Notes: generated by a model from the letters alone, not told the origin. DNA of 64,000 bases from Streptococcus sanguinis SK49 (GCF_000212815.1 NZ_GL890985.1:825463-889462), one strand, 5' to 3'; counted from the first letter of the stretch, positions 32,255-41,995 are shown. Made by a program: numbers and translations.

Positions 32255-33118
32255 ATGGAAGATTTAGGCAAAGTTTTTCGTGATTTTCGTTTAAATGGGC
32301 ATTATTCTTTGAAGGAAGCGGCGGGTCAGGTTTGCTCGACTTCTCAGCTGTCTCGTTTTGAGCTGGGTGAGTCGGACATGACCCTCTCGAAATTTTTAGA
32401 TCTCTTGGATAATATTCATGTGACTCTTGAAAATTTTATGGACAAGGCACGGAATTTCCAGCAACATGAACACGTGGCCATGATGGGTAAGATTATCCCT
32501 CTTTACTACTCAAATGACATCAAGGGATTTCAAGACTTGCAAGCAGAGCAGTTGGAAAAGGCCAAGGCCAGCAGTGCGCCTCTTTACTATGAGCTGAATT
32601 GGATTTTGCTTCAGGGCTTGATTTGTCAGCGAGACAGTCAGTTTCACATGAGGCAAGAAGATTTAGATAAGGTGGCTGATTATCTTTTCCAAGTGGAAGA
32701 CTGGACTATGTATGAGCTGATTCTCTTTGGCAATCTCTATAGTTTTTATGATGTGGACTATGTCTACCGTCTGGGCAAGGAAGTCATGGAGCGAGAGGAC
32801 TACTACAAAGAAATCGGTCGCCATAAGAGACTAGTCTTGATTTTAGCGCTCAATTGTTACCAGCACTGTTTGGAAAGTCGTTCTTTTGATAAGGCTAGTT
32901 ATTTTGAGGATTACGTAGAGAAAATCATTGGCAAAGGCATCAAACTCTATGAACGCAATGTGTTCCTCTATCTCAAGGGTTTTGCGGCTTATCAGAAGGA
33001 GCAGAAGAAGCAGGGCATCAAGCAAATGCAGGAAGCCATGCATATCTTTAAAGTGCTGGATTTACCTGAGCAGGTCGCCTATTATCAAGAGCACTTCGAT
33101 AAGTTTGTAAAAGTATAA
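32255..33118 (+). CDS. Rgg/GadR/MutR-family transcriptional regulator
   Basis: A 287-residue regulator: an N-terminal XRE-type helix-turn-helix (about residues 17-40, LKEAAGQVCSTSQLSRFELG) and a long helical TPR-like C-terminal domain, which in Rgg proteins binds short hydrophobic peptides. No adjacent SHP-type pheromone gene was found. The likely target is the MFS gene 78 bp downstream, whose promoter carries an inverted repeat immediately upstream. Whether it is peptide-responsive cannot be read from the sequence. Confidence 0.87.
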   Translation: MEDLGKVFRDFRLNGHYSLKEAAGQVCSTSQLSRFELGESDMTLSKFLDLLDNIHVTLENFMDKARNFQQHEHVAMMGKIIPLYYSNDIKGFQDLQAEQLEKAKASSAPLYYELNWILLQGLICQRDSQFHMRQEDLDKVADYLFQVEDWTMYELILFGNLYSFYDVDYVYRLGKEVMEREDYYKEIGRHKRLVLILALNCYQHCLESRSFDKASYFEDYVEKIIGKGIKLYERNVFLYLKGFAAYQKEQKKQGIKQMQEAMHIFKVLDLPEQVAYYQEHFDKFVKV

Positions 33119-33136
33119 TTTCCCAAATATGGGAAA
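33119..33136. promoter_or_regulatory. inverted repeat between rgg and MFS gene (candidate Rgg operator)
   Basis: TTTCCCA (33119-33125) and TGGGAAA (33130-33136) are perfect arms around AATA. They lie just upstream of a weak -35 (33141) and TACAAT (33163-33168), the place of an activator site. Confidence 0.5.
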
Positions 33137-33196
33137 AATATAGAACCTCCCTCCATTCCTGATACAATAGTTTCAGAAATGGAAGGAGGTATTTTT

Positions 33197-34378
33197 ATGA
33201 ATCGACAGGCAGCACAGCTGATTACACGGGCTGCTATTAATAAAATTGGGAATATGCTTTATGATTATGGGAATAGCATCTGGCTTGCTTCTTTGGGAGC
33301 TCTGGGACAGACGGTCTTGGGCATTTACCAGATATCAGAGCTAGTTACTTCCATCTTATTCAATCCTTTGGGGGGAGCTATTACGGACCGCTTTTCCAGA
33401 CGTAAGGTGCTGATGGTAACAGATTTGATTTGTGCCGCTCTTTGTCTGCTGATTTCTTTTATTTCAAATGACCAGCTCATGATTGGAGCGCTGATTTTTG
33501 CTAATGTGGTTCAGGCTATAGCCTTTGCTTTTTCTAGGCCAGCTAATAAGTCTTATATTACCGAAATTGTGGACAAGGAAGACATCGTGGCCTACAATTC
33601 TCATCTGGAATTGGCCTTGCAGGTTATCAGTGTCTCAGCTCCAGTTTTATCTTTTATCGTGATGCAGTATGCAAATTTGCGCGTGACCCTTCAGCTGGAT
33701 GCTCTTAGCTTCTTTCTGGCTTTTGCCTTGGTTTACTTTCTGCCTAATTATGAGCCAAGCAAGCAGAAGTCTCCCATCAATCTTGGCAATATCCTGAGAG
33801 ATATCAAGGAAGGGCTAGTCTATATCCGTCAGCAAAAAGAAATCTTCTTTCTGCTCTTGGTAGCTTCTGCAGTCAATTTTTTCTTTGCGGCCTTTAATTA
33901 TCTATTGCCTTTTACCGATCAGCTCTATGAAAAGACAGGCTCTTATGCAACTATTCTGAGTTTGGGTGCTTTAGGCTCAATCATCGGAGCCATTCTAGCC
34001 AGCAAGGTTAAGGCCAGTATGGGAAATCTACTCCTAGCTCTGCTATTGACAGGTATCGGAGTCGCAGTCATGGGCATCTCTACCTTGCTACCAGTTCATC
34101 CCTATTTTTCTTATTCTGGTAATCTGATCTGCGAGCTCTTTATGACTGTTTTCAACATTCATTTCTTCAGCCAGGTTCAGACCAAGGTGGACAAGCAGTA
34201 TCTAGGCCGCGTTTTCTCAACGATCTACACGCTGGCAATTCTTTTCATGCCTCCTGCGACTTTTCTGATGACTCTTCTGCCGAGTGTCCACACCGTTTCC
34301 TTTCTTCTGATTGGTTTCGGAGTGATGGGATTGGCTTTGATTTCCTACCTTTATCAAAAGAGAATACAAAAAGACTAG
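33197..34378 (+). CDS. MFS transporter (probable drug/metabolite exporter)
   Basis: A 393-residue major facilitator protein with about 12 hydrophobic segments. The loop 2-3 motif is visible as GGAITDRFSRRKVLMVTD, near the family's GxLaDrxGrkxxl pattern. It resembles the exporters of the enterobactin/macrolide-efflux type. The ATG at 33197 follows GGAAGGAGG by 7 bp. Its promoter region carries an inverted repeat and an Rgg regulator precedes it, so it is likely inducible. Substrate unknown. Confidence 0.85.
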   Translation: MNRQAAQLITRAAINKIGNMLYDYGNSIWLASLGALGQTVLGIYQISELVTSILFNPLGGAITDRFSRRKVLMVTDLICAALCLLISFISNDQLMIGALIFANVVQAIAFAFSRPANKSYITEIVDKEDIVAYNSHLELALQVISVSAPVLSFIVMQYANLRVTLQLDALSFFLAFALVYFLPNYEPSKQKSPINLGNILRDIKEGLVYIRQQKEIFFLLLVASAVNFFFAAFNYLLPFTDQLYEKTGSYATILSLGALGSIIGAILASKVKASMGNLLLALLLTGIGVAVMGISTLLPVHPYFSYSGNLICELFMTVFNIHFFSQVQTKVDKQYLGRVFSTIYTLAILFMPPATFLMTLLPSVHTVSFLLIGFGVMGLALISYLYQKRIQKD

Positions 34379-34408
34379 GCTGGAATAATTTCCAACCTAG
34401 TTTTCTGT
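34374..34408. terminator. bidirectional terminator overlapping two stop codons
   Basis: Arms 34375-34385 and 34390-34400 pair with one mismatch. T-rich tails exist on both strands (TTTTCTG plus, TCTTTTTG minus). The stop codons of the MFS gene (34376-34378) and lapA (34397-34399) both lie inside the stem. Confidence 0.8.
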
Positions 34409-34654
34409 ATGGGAATTTTTAAGTGCTTCTTTGGTTTTTTTAAGTTCTTTTTTCAGCGAGAAATTTTTTAACATGCTGATGAGAAAGGTCGTGACAGAGC
34501 CTAGGAGCACTGAGACCAAAATCAATATGATTAAGGGAAGTTTGAAGCTGAACAAGATAAAGCTAACATTGACGCTCTGCATATTGGCTAAGGAAATACC
34601 AGCAACCAATAGAATGGTAATTAAAAGCAGAATATAATGCAATTTTTCTTTCAT
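34397..34654 (-). CDS. LapA-domain (DUF1049) small membrane protein
   Basis: 85 residues with two transmembrane helices (about 7-27 and 37-60) and a basic cytoplasmic tail, the LapA/DUF1049 pattern. The family assists membrane or envelope assembly in some bacteria; its role here is unknown. It begins 18 bp after gatD with AGGAGAATCACC as ribosome site, so it is the third gene of murT-gatD-lapA. Confidence 0.78.
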   Translation of the reverse strand: MKEKLHYILLLITILLVAGISLANMQSVNVSFILFSFKLPLIILILVSVLLGSVTTFLISMLKNFSLKKELKKTKEALKNSHTEN

Positions 34655-34672
34655 GGTGATTCTCCTGTTTAT

Positions 34673-35458
34673 CTATTCAAACTCGGCCTTGCTCTTGATA
34701 TCTCCATATTCTTCTGGGATTTCTTGGGCTAGGATATCTTCATAAGCTGCTAGTTTAATATCTGATCCATACTTATTTTTCAGAGCGGTGGTCACCAGAC
34801 GGTAGGCCAAGTTCGCATTGCGAGACAAGATAGGGCCATGGAAGTAGGAGCCAAAGACATTTTTATAATGAACACCCTCGCAACCATCCTCTTGGTTGTT
34901 GCCATTTCCATAGACAACTTTGCCCAGAGGTTTTTCATCGTCCGAGAGGAAAGTCCGTCCTTGGTGATTTTCAAAGCCGTAGTAGGTTTCATCGAATTCT
35001 TCGTTATGAATCTTGATGTCACCGATATAGCGGTTTTTGGTCTGGTTGAGGGTATAGTGACCCATGATGCCCAGACCTTCAATTCGACGGCCAGAAGCCT
35101 CGATATAGTATTGGCCTAAAAGTTGGAAGCCACCGCAGATGGCTAGCACTACGCCGTTTTCATTAATAAAGCTTTCCAAAGCTTCTTTTTTAGCTGGCAA
35201 GTCACGAGCCACGATCGTTTGCTCATAGTCTTGACCTCCGCCAAAGAAGACGATGTCGTAGCTATCCTTGTCAAAGTCATCTTCTAGAGAGACGATATCG
35301 ACTTCAACCCTAGCGCCTAGCTTTTCAGCCACATACTTGAGCATGAGGACATTGCCGTTGTCGCCGTAGGTATTCATGAGATTGCCATAGAGATGAGCAA
35401 CCTTTATATCATAGCAATAGTCCTGGTTTTCGGGAGAAGTGAGGGATCTGTATACCAT
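34673..35458 (-). CDS. gatD: GatD, glutaminase subunit of lipid II isoglutaminyl synthase
   Basis: A 261-residue class I glutamine amidotransferase-like subunit that releases ammonia from glutamine for MurT, amidating D-Glu to D-isoGln in lipid II. The nucleophile is Cys108 in [11 protein letters not shown] and the catalytic His is 207 in GSYFHGPI. Its start overlaps the murT stop (TAATG), consistent with a tight complex. Amidation is needed for peptidoglycan cross-linking in streptococci. Confidence 0.96.
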   Translation of the reverse strand: MVYRSLTSPENQDYCYDIKVAHLYGNLMNTYGDNGNVLMLKYVAEKLGARVEVDIVSLEDDFDKDSYDIVFFGGGQDYEQTIVARDLPAKKEALESFINENGVVLAICGGFQLLGQYYIEASGRRIEGLGIMGHYTLNQTKNRYIGDIKIHNEEFDETYYGFENHQGRTFLSDDEKPLGKVVYGNGNNQEDGCEGVHYKNVFGSYFHGPILSRNANLAYRLVTTALKNKYGSDIKLAAYEDILAQEIPEEYGDIKSKAEFE

Positions 35459-36801
35459 TAGTTCATCTCCTTTCTGACCACTTGTCGTTCTGCCAGCAAC
35501 TCGCGGAATTCCAGCATGGCAGTATAAGTAGCTAAGATATAGGCATGCTTAGTTTCTTGCTGCTCAATGGCCTTAAATACTGCTTCCAAATCTTTGACTT
35601 CGGTAATCTGATCTGCTGGATAGCCCGTTACCCGTAGTCGACGCGCTATCTCAGAGTGGCGAACACCACCTGCAATGACATGAGGAATCTCCATCTCTAA
35701 AATCTTCTCAAAGTCAGCATCCCAGATCCAGCTGGTATCAATGCCGTCTGCATAGTTGGCATTGAGCAGAACGGATAGGCTAAAGTCAAAAGGCGCAAGC
35801 CCAATCATATCCAGTGCTTGGGTCGCCCCGACCGGATTTTTAATCAAGACTAAGGTACATTCCTTGTCGCCGATTTTAAAAGTTTCCTGACGGCCAAAGA
35901 CAGCCCGGCTCTTGTCAAAGCCAGTCTTGATAGTAGCTGGCTCGACACCAAAGAACTGAGCTACTGATACCGCTGCTAGAGCGTTATAGATATTGTAGAG
36001 ACCGCCGATATTTATTTGATAGTCTTGACCATCAATGGTAAAGGCCGAGCGGTTATGCTCAAGTGTTTTGAGAGCGGTCAGGCTGTAGTCAAGCTTAGGA
36101 CGCTTGAAGCCGCAGTCCTCACAGATATAAGCCCCCAGATTAGCATAGGTGTTGAGCTCGTACTTGAGGATATGCTCGCACTTGGGACAGAGGATGCCCT
36201 CTGTATTGTAGTGAGCTAGCTGAGCCTGATCTTTCTCGGTATCAAATCCATAGTAGCGGACAGGATTCTTTAGGCTGACTGAGTTAAAGAGGGGGCTGTC
36301 ACCATTCATCAGTACAGTCGCTTGAGGCACTTTAGCTGCAGCATCCAGAATCATTTGGTAGGTCGTATAGATCTCGCCATAGCGGTCCATCTGGTCTCGG
36401 AAAATATTGGTAAAGACGAAGAGGCTAGGCTTGATATAATCACAAATCCGAGATAGGCTGGCTTCGTCTATCTCCAGCACAGCGATATTCTTGCCAGATT
36501 TGCCTTTCTTAGCTGTCAGGAATGTTGTCGTAATCCCAGTAATCATATTGGCACCGCTGGGATTAGTCACCACTTCTCCGAAGGCTTCCTTGAGAATACC
36601 CACTGTCAGAGCTGTAGTTAAAGTTTTACCATTGGTTCCGGTAATAACCACGACCTCATAGTTCTTTGCTAGGTTTTGCAAAATATTTTTATCAAATGTC
36701 AGGGCAACTTTCCCCGGCAGAGTCGATCCACGCCCCATTTTGCTGAGAACAAAGTGGGAGGACTTGCCTGCCAAGAGGCCCAAGGCTGTATTTATCTTCA
36801 T
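35458..36801 (-). CDS. murT: MurT, Mur ligase-like subunit of lipid II isoglutaminyl synthase
   Basis: A 447-residue Mur-ligase family protein. The ATP-binding loop is [14 protein letters not shown] Cys4 zinc ribbon (CPKC ... CEDC) is inserted in the middle domain, and the C-terminal DUF1727 domain binds GatD. It activates the D-Glu carboxylate for amidation. The ATG at 36801 has no Shine-Dalgarno; a TAAAAT lies 7 bp upstream on the minus strand, so it may be leaderless. Divergent from cdaA. Confidence 0.95.
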   Translation of the reverse strand: MKINTALGLLAGKSSHFVLSKMGRGSTLPGKVALTFDKNILQNLAKNYEVVVITGTNGKTLTTALTVGILKEAFGEVVTNPSGANMITGITTTFLTAKKGKSGKNIAVLEIDEASLSRICDYIKPSLFVFTNIFRDQMDRYGEIYTTYQMILDAAAKVPQATVLMNGDSPLFNSVSLKNPVRYYGFDTEKDQAQLAHYNTEGILCPKCEHILKYELNTYANLGAYICEDCGFKRPKLDYSLTALKTLEHNRSAFTIDGQDYQINIGGLYNIYNALAAVSVAQFFGVEPATIKTGFDKSRAVFGRQETFKIGDKECTLVLIKNPVGATQALDMIGLAPFDFSLSVLLNANYADGIDTSWIWDADFEKILEMEIPHVIAGGVRHSEIARRLRVTGYPADQITEVKDLEAVFKAIEQQETKHAYILATYTAMLEFRELLAERQVVRKEMN

Positions 36802-36857
36802 AAGAAATATTTTATCATAAAAAAGTAAAGAAGGTTACAGAAAAATATTGACAAACG

Positions 36858-36866
36858 TGATATAAT
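36858..36866 (+). promoter_or_regulatory. extended -10 of cdaA-cdaR-glmM
   Basis: TGATATAAT at 36858-36866. A TTGACA lies only 7 bp upstream and is not correctly spaced. The leader of about 160 nt includes a GTCTT/AAGAC hairpin near 36877-36894. Confidence 0.55.
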
Positions 36867-37033
36867 GGGTTGGTAAGTCTTTAAGCATTAAGACCCACTG
36901 TAAAATAAAAAGAGAGAAGTTAATTGAGTGAACTCTAATTACAAGATAAAATCAGGCTGTGACTAGATTTAATAAGTTCGATTTGTTGCTACAGCTGTTT
37001 GACTTTGCTTGTAGAGGAGTAGGAAGTCTAAGT

Positions 37034-37882
37034 ATGAATTTTCAACAACTAACCAATCTCCAATATTGGGCCAGTTTGTTTTCGGACCCTTGGAGGATTG
37101 TAATTAATATTATTGACGTCGCTATCGTCGCATGGATTCTATATTATCTAATCAAGGCCATTGCTGGTACCAAGATTATGATTCTGGTCCGCGGGGTGCT
37201 CTTCTTTATCTTGGCACAGTTTTTTGCCAATATCATCGGCTTGACCACCATTTCTTGGTTGATCAATCAGGTCATCACTTACGGGGTCATTGCGGCCGTG
37301 GTGATTTTCTCGCCTGAGATTCGGGCAGGATTAGAAAAGCTGGGTCGAGCAACAGATATTTTTTCTGCGACGCCCATCAGTAACGAAGAAAAAATGATTC
37401 AGGCCTTTGTCAAGTCTGTTGCCTATATGAGTCCGCGGAAAATCGGGGCTTTGGTGGCCATTCAGGGAACCCGTACCTTGCAGGAATATATTGCGACAGG
37501 GATTCCCTTGGATGCAGATGTATCCGGAGAGCTACTAATCAATATTTTCATCCCCAATACGCCATTGCATGATGGAGCTGTCATCATAAAAAACAATAAG
37601 ATTGCGGCTTCCTGTGCCTACCTGCCTCTGACAGAAAGCAGCGGCATCTCTAAGGAGTTTGGAACCCGGCACCGCGCAGCTATTGGCCTGTCTGAAGTAT
37701 CCGATGCGTTTACTTTTGTTGTTTCAGAAGAAACAGGTGGGATTTCCACTACGCACAATGGAATTTTCAAGCATGATCTGACTTTGGATGAGTTTGAGAT
37801 AGAGCTGAGAAAGGTCTTCTTATCAGAGCAGGACAAGCCAGCAGGTTTGAAAAAACGCTTCATGGGAGGATGGAAGAAATGA
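37034..37882 (+). CDS. cdaA: diadenylate cyclase CdaA (c-di-AMP synthase)
   Basis: A 282-residue membrane enzyme that joins two ATP into c-di-AMP, which controls potassium and osmolyte transport and wall homeostasis. Three N-terminal transmembrane helices (within 20-90) are followed by the DAC domain with DGA at 180-182 and RHR at 212-214. The ATG at 37034 (MNFQQLTNLQYW) with GGAGTAGGAAG upstream is chosen; 25 further in-frame codons upstream lack support. It heads cdaA-cdaR-glmM. Confidence 0.96.
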   Translation: MNFQQLTNLQYWASLFSDPWRIVINIIDVAIVAWILYYLIKAIAGTKIMILVRGVLFFILAQFFANIIGLTTISWLINQVITYGVIAAVVIFSPEIRAGLEKLGRATDIFSATPISNEEKMIQAFVKSVAYMSPRKIGALVAIQGTRTLQEYIATGIPLDADVSGELLINIFIPNTPLHDGAVIIKNNKIAASCAYLPLTESSGISKEFGTRHRAAIGLSEVSDAFTFVVSEETGGISTTHNGIFKHDLTLDEFEIELRKVFLSEQDKPAGLKKRFMGGWKK

Positions 37883-38634
37883 AAAAACGTAAAAAAATTC
37901 TTTATATCATCTCTTCGTTTTTCTTTGCCCTAGTGCTGTTTGTCTATGCAACCTCTAGCAGTTATCAAAACAATACTGGAGTTCGACAGGTCACATCTGA
38001 AACTTATACCAATACGGTTTCCAATGTGCCAATTGACATCAAATATGACAGCGAGAATTACTTTATCAGCGGCTTTACTTCTGAAGTTTCCGTCGCCCTG
38101 ACAGGCTCCAACCGTGTCAATCTAGCCAGTGAAATGCAGGAAAGTACTCGGAAATTTCGAGTTGTAGCTGATCTTTCCAAGGCTACAGAAGGCACAGTCG
38201 AAATCCCTCTGAAAGTGGAAAACCTACCGAGCGGTCTGACTGCTACAGTCACCCCGCAGAAGATTTCGGTTAAGATTGGTAAAAAAGCCAGCAAGAAGGT
38301 TGAGGTCCGCTACCTCATCACAGACAGCCAAGTGGCTGAAAATGTGTCTATCAGTGGTGTGACCTTGGAAAATAAGGAAGCTACTGTAACAAGTGACGAG
38401 GAGACCCTATCTAAGATTGAGTCTGTCGTAGCTATTCTTCCGACCAATGTCATTATCACCGGCAACTACAGCGGAACAGCACCGCTGCAGGCTGTTGATG
38501 GTCAGGGAAATGTCATGCCAAGCGTGGTGACACCATTTGAAACGACTATGCGTGTCAACACTAAAACAGCAGACAGCTCAGGCTCGTCTTCCTCTAACAG
38601 TAGCTCAAATACGAGCTCATCAAATAAAAACTAA
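37879..38634 (+). CDS. cdaR: CdaR (YbbR-domain) regulator of CdaA
   Basis: A 251-residue protein with one N-terminal transmembrane helix (about 5-24), extracellular YbbR repeats and a Ser/Asn-rich C-terminal tail. It binds and modulates CdaA. The second ATG (37879) overlaps the cdaA stop as ATGA and has GGAGGA 8 bp upstream; an ATG 9 nt earlier is too close to that site. Confidence 0.92.
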   Translation: MKKRKKILYIISSFFFALVLFVYATSSSYQNNTGVRQVTSETYTNTVSNVPIDIKYDSENYFISGFTSEVSVALTGSNRVNLASEMQESTRKFRVVADLSKATEGTVEIPLKVENLPSGLTATVTPQKISVKIGKKASKKVEVRYLITDSQVAENVSISGVTLENKEATVTSDEETLSKIESVVAILPTNVIITGNYSGTAPLQAVDGQGNVMPSVVTPFETTMRVNTKTADSSGSSSSNSSSNTSSSNKN

Positions 38635-38728
38635 ATAAAATTTTGAAAATAAACTTGGATGAAGTTGGCCTGCCTTGCTTGCAGCCTATATCCTTACATC
38701 CAGGTCTTATGAAAGGAAACTATTTATA

Positions 38729-40081
38729 ATGGGTAAATACTTTGGAACCGATGGTGTTCGCGGAGAAGCAAATGTAGAATTAACGCCGGAATTGGCCTTT
38801 AAACTTGGCCGCTTTGGTGGTTATGTTCTGAGCCAGCACGAAAGTGAAGTGCCTCGGGTCTTTGTTGGCCGGGATACTCGAATTTCAGGAGAAATGTTGG
38901 AAAGCGCCTTGGTTGCAGGACTTTTGTCCGTTGGGATTCATGTCTATAAATTGGGTGTCATTGCAACGCCTGGTGTAGCTTATTTGGTCAAGTCAGAGAA
39001 AGCCAGCGCCGGAGTCATGATTTCTGCCAGCCACAATCCAGCTTTGGATAATGGTATCAAATTCTTTGGTGGTGACGGCTATAAGCTGGATGATGAGCGT
39101 GAGTTGGAAATCGAAGCTTTGTTGGACGCAGCAGAAGATACCTTGCCACGTCCGAGCGCCGAAGGTTTAGGTGACTTGGTGGATTATCCAGAAGGACTGC
39201 GCAAATACCAACAATATTTGGTTTCAACTGGCTTAGAACTAGAAGGAATGCATGTGGCCTTAGATACGGCCAACGGTGCGGCTTCAACCAGTGCCCGTCA
39301 GATTTTTGCGGATCTAGGCGCACAGTTGACGATTATCGGAGAAAATCCAGATGGCCTCAATATCAATCTGAATGTTGGCTCTACGCATCCAGAAGCTTTG
39401 CAGGAAGTAGTTCGTGAGTCTGGTGCAGCGATTGGTCTGGCCTTTGATGGAGATAGCGACCGCTTGATTGCAGTAGATGAAAATGGTGAGCTGGTAGATG
39501 GTGACAAGATTATGTACATCATCGGTAAGTACCTGTCTGAGAAAGGCGAGCTGGCGCAGAATACCATTGTTACGACTGTCATGTCTAACTTAGGCTTTCA
39601 TAAGGCTTTGGATCGTGAAGGTATTCAAAAGGCTGTGACAGCAGTTGGCGACCGCTATGTAGTAGAGGAAATGCGCAAGAATGGCTACAATCTAGGTGGC
39701 GAGCAGTCTGGGCATGTTATCATCATGGACTACAATACGACAGGTGACGGTCAGCTTTCAGCTGTGCAATTGACCAAGGTCATGCAGGAAACAGGTAAAA
39801 AACTATCTGAATTAGCTTCTGAAGTAACCATCTATCCGCAGAAACTAGTCAATATCCGTGTGGAAAACAGCATGAAAGATAAGGCGATGGAAGTTCCAGC
39901 TATCAAGACGGTGATTGAGAGAATGGAAGCCGAAATGGCTGGCAATGGTCGAATTTTGGTTCGTCCGAGCGGAACAGAGCCTCTGCTGAGGGTCATGGCT
40001 GAAGCACCAACTGACGAAGAAGTAAATTATTATGTAGATACCATTGCTAATGTTGTTCGAGATGAAATTGGGATTGAGTAA
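38729..40081 (+). CDS. glmM: phosphoglucosamine mutase
   Basis: GlmM, 450 residues, converts glucosamine-6-phosphate to glucosamine-1-phosphate for UDP-GlcNAc, the substrate of MurA. The active-site serine loop [17 protein letters not shown], the metal loop DGDSDR and the phosphate-binding [12 protein letters not shown] are intact. ATG 38729 ([15 protein letters not shown]) with GAAAGGAAAC upstream. GlmM is inhibited by CdaA in other Firmicutes, which fits the shared operon. Confidence 0.97.
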   Translation: MGKYFGTDGVRGEANVELTPELAFKLGRFGGYVLSQHESEVPRVFVGRDTRISGEMLESALVAGLLSVGIHVYKLGVIATPGVAYLVKSEKASAGVMISASHNPALDNGIKFFGGDGYKLDDERELEIEALLDAAEDTLPRPSAEGLGDLVDYPEGLRKYQQYLVSTGLELEGMHVALDTANGAASTSARQIFADLGAQLTIIGENPDGLNINLNVGSTHPEALQEVVRESGAAIGLAFDGDSDRLIAVDENGELVDGDKIMYIIGKYLSEKGELAQNTIVTTVMSNLGFHKALDREGIQKAVTAVGDRYVVEEMRKNGYNLGGEQSGHVIIMDYNTTGDGQLSAVQLTKVMQETGKKLSELASEVTIYPQKLVNIRVENSMKDKAMEVPAIKTVIERMEAEMAGNGRILVRPSGTEPLLRVMAEAPTDEEVNYYVDTIANVVRDEIGIE

Positions 40082-40092
40082 TAAACGTAAAG

Positions 40093-40122
40093 AAACTGAG
40101 ACATAATGTCTTGGTTTTTTGG
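40093..40122 (+). terminator. glmM terminator
   Basis: AGACAT/ATGTCT stem (40099-40111) with flanking C-G pairing and a run of six T. Confidence 0.7.
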
Positions 40123-40159
40123 GTCTTAGTTGCATAATTAAACACTTTAAGGCAAAATG

Positions 40160-40188
40160 TTGCAAAAAAGACATGTAATTGGTATAAT
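40160..40188 (+). promoter_or_regulatory. promoter of the LPXTG surface protein
   Basis: TTGCAA (40160-40165), 17-bp spacer, TATAAT (40183-40188) preceded by TGG. Confidence 0.75.
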
Positions 40189-40209
40189 AAGCATTGAAAG
40201 GAGCATAAA

Positions 40210-41745
40210 ATGAAAGATAAAAATAATATTTTTCTTAAAATTTTAATTTTATTAGCCGCTATTATTGTAGGTGGTCGTTTTGCTGCGAATGTTAATGCAT
40301 CAGAAATTACTGAGTATACTAATGAAGTAATTATGACTAAGAACGGGGCACAAATAACTAAAGATACTACCGTTATTAGTAATGAAGCTTTGGAAGTTAC
40401 AAGTAACTTTGCTTTTCCTGATTCTCAAGTAATTAGTTCTGGAGATACTTTGACATTTGCTTTGCCAAAAGAGTTAACTTTAATCACACCATTGAATTTT
40501 CAGGTCTTTGATGTGGTAAATGATAAAGGAGAAGTCGTTGGTTCAGCTAAAGCAGATCCAACAACTCAGGCAGTTACGGTCACTTTCTCAGACTACTTTA
40601 CTCGATTGCCTGAGAATAAGAAAATGTCGTTGAGATTCAACGTAAAAGTTAATAATGAGACTGTACCAAATTCTACAGCACTTCAGTTCAGATTTGGTCA
40701 AACAGAGTTTTCTTTCCAATATAAAAAAGACGATGGTTCTGCTGGTGAGTATGAGATGAAATACGGCTATCAGGATAAATCCGATCCGAACATTGTTAAA
40801 TGGCGTATTATCTTGAATGCAAGACAAGATATGCTTCGTGATATGGTAATTTCTGATAACTTTGGTGATGGCCTGACATTAGTTCCAGGAACACTGCGTG
40901 CAGTTCGTTATGCTCCTGTAGATGGTGGGATTCGTAATGAAGCACACTTGCTGAGCTTGCCTGTTTTGGATAATTTCACTAAAAAAGCAGTTCTCTCAAA
41001 AAATGACAAAGGCGAAGCTAATGGTTTTACCATTAATTTTGGTGATAACTACAATTGGCCAATGTACATTGAGTATTCTACTCGTGTGCCTGAAGGCACA
41101 AAAGTAGGAAGTGTGGTTAATAACCAGCTTTCTTGGACTGCAAGTAATTTTCCAACAGCTAGAACGATTACTAAATCAGTTCGTTTGGAAGAAGGTTCTG
41201 GTAATGGTAGTGCAGAAATTCAAAAGGATGTCCTAATTCACGCTAAGAAAATATTAGTAGGCGAGAAGAAATTAGAAAAAGGTCAGTTTACTTTCGGACT
41301 CTATGATGCGGATGGTAATTTGGTACAGACTGCAACTAACGAAGCTGATGGTTCGATTAACTTTAACGCTTTAAACTATAATGCTGAGGGTACTTATAGC
41401 TATACCATCAAAGAGATTCCTGGGGACAGTCCAGATTATATCTATGATGATAAGGAAGCTAAATTAACTGTTAAAGTAACAAATGTGAAAGGTGAATTCT
41501 TAGGTGCTGTTACTTATGATGCAGAGCCTACATTCACTAATACTTATCGAGCTCACGATCCTGGACAATCTAAAGAGAAAGATCCAAAAGGGGAAGATCC
41601 AAGTAGTCAAGAAACAGGAAAACCAGCTACTAAGAAAGTTTTACCAAAAACTGGTCAAGAAACGACACTTTGGCTGTCAGTTGCAGGTTTGGCAATCTTA
41701 GTTGGCTTTGGAAGCTATGTCTTTCTTCAAAAAAAGACTAGATAA
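40210..41745 (+). CDS. LPXTG-anchored pilin/collagen-binding-like surface protein
   Basis: A 511-residue surface protein. It has a signal peptide (about 1-30, cleaved near NVNAS), an adhesin-type Ig-like region related to collagen-binding/fibrinogen-binding folds (about 35-330), and a FctA-type streptococcal pilin isopeptide-linker domain (about 340-450, KKILVGEKKLEKGQFTF to KLTVKVTN). A short polar spacer precedes the sortase motif LPKTG at 478-482, a membrane segment and a basic tail. It is single, with its own promoter and terminator and no adjacent sortase. Its coding sequence is clearly richer in A+T than its neighbours, suggesting acquisition. Ligand unknown. Confidence 0.9.
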   Translation: MKDKNNIFLKILILLAAIIVGGRFAANVNASEITEYTNEVIMTKNGAQITKDTTVISNEALEVTSNFAFPDSQVISSGDTLTFALPKELTLITPLNFQVFDVVNDKGEVVGSAKADPTTQAVTVTFSDYFTRLPENKKMSLRFNVKVNNETVPNSTALQFRFGQTEFSFQYKKDDGSAGEYEMKYGYQDKSDPNIVKWRIILNARQDMLRDMVISDNFGDGLTLVPGTLRAVRYAPVDGGIRNEAHLLSLPVLDNFTKKAVLSKNDKGEANGFTINFGDNYNWPMYIEYSTRVPEGTKVGSVVNNQLSWTASNFPTARTITKSVRLEEGSGNGSAEIQKDVLIHAKKILVGEKKLEKGQFTFGLYDADGNLVQTATNEADGSINFNALNYNAEGTYSYTIKEIPGDSPDYIYDDKEAKLTVKVTNVKGEFLGAVTYDAEPTFTNTYRAHDPGQSKEKDPKGEDPSSQETGKPATKKVLPKTGQETTLWLSVAGLAILVGFGSYVFLQKKTR

Positions 41746-41750
41746 AATTC

Positions 41751-41785
41751 AAAGGTTTTAAGAGTTTTCTCTTAAAGCCTTTTTA
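41751..41785 (+). terminator. terminator of the LPXTG gene
   Basis: 14-bp stem 41751-41764 / 41769-41782 with one G-T pair and TTTT loop, followed by T residues. Confidence 0.9.
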
Positions 41786-41862
41786 CATACTTTTCCATTT
41801 GAAAAAACGGAGTAATCATGTTAGAATAGACCTAGTAATTTTTAAAGGATAGAGGTGTTATC

Positions 41863-41991
41863 GTGGCTTTTGGAGATAACGGACAACGTAAAAAAACAGG
41901 ATTTGAAAAATTGACGATGCTGGTCGTGATTATCATGCTCATCGTGACAGTTGGAGCTATCTTTGCTTCCGCTCTCAGCGCAATCTTTTAA
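41863..41991 (+). CDS. DUF4044 small membrane protein
   Basis: A 42-residue protein beginning at GTG (41863) behind AGAGGTGTT: MAFGDNGQRKKTGFEKLTM, then one transmembrane helix. It matches the DUF4044 family of streptococcal small proteins. A short terminator follows, so it is monocistronic. Function unknown. Confidence 0.82.
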   Translation: MAFGDNGQRKKTGFEKLTMLVVIIMLIVTVGAIFASALSAIF

Positions 41992-41995
41992 TCCA

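Noticed and set aside
36959..37033. 25-codon N-terminal extension of CdaA from a GTG
   Set aside because: No ribosome site before the GTG, whereas the ATG at 37034 has one and gives the N-terminus usual for streptococcal CdaA.
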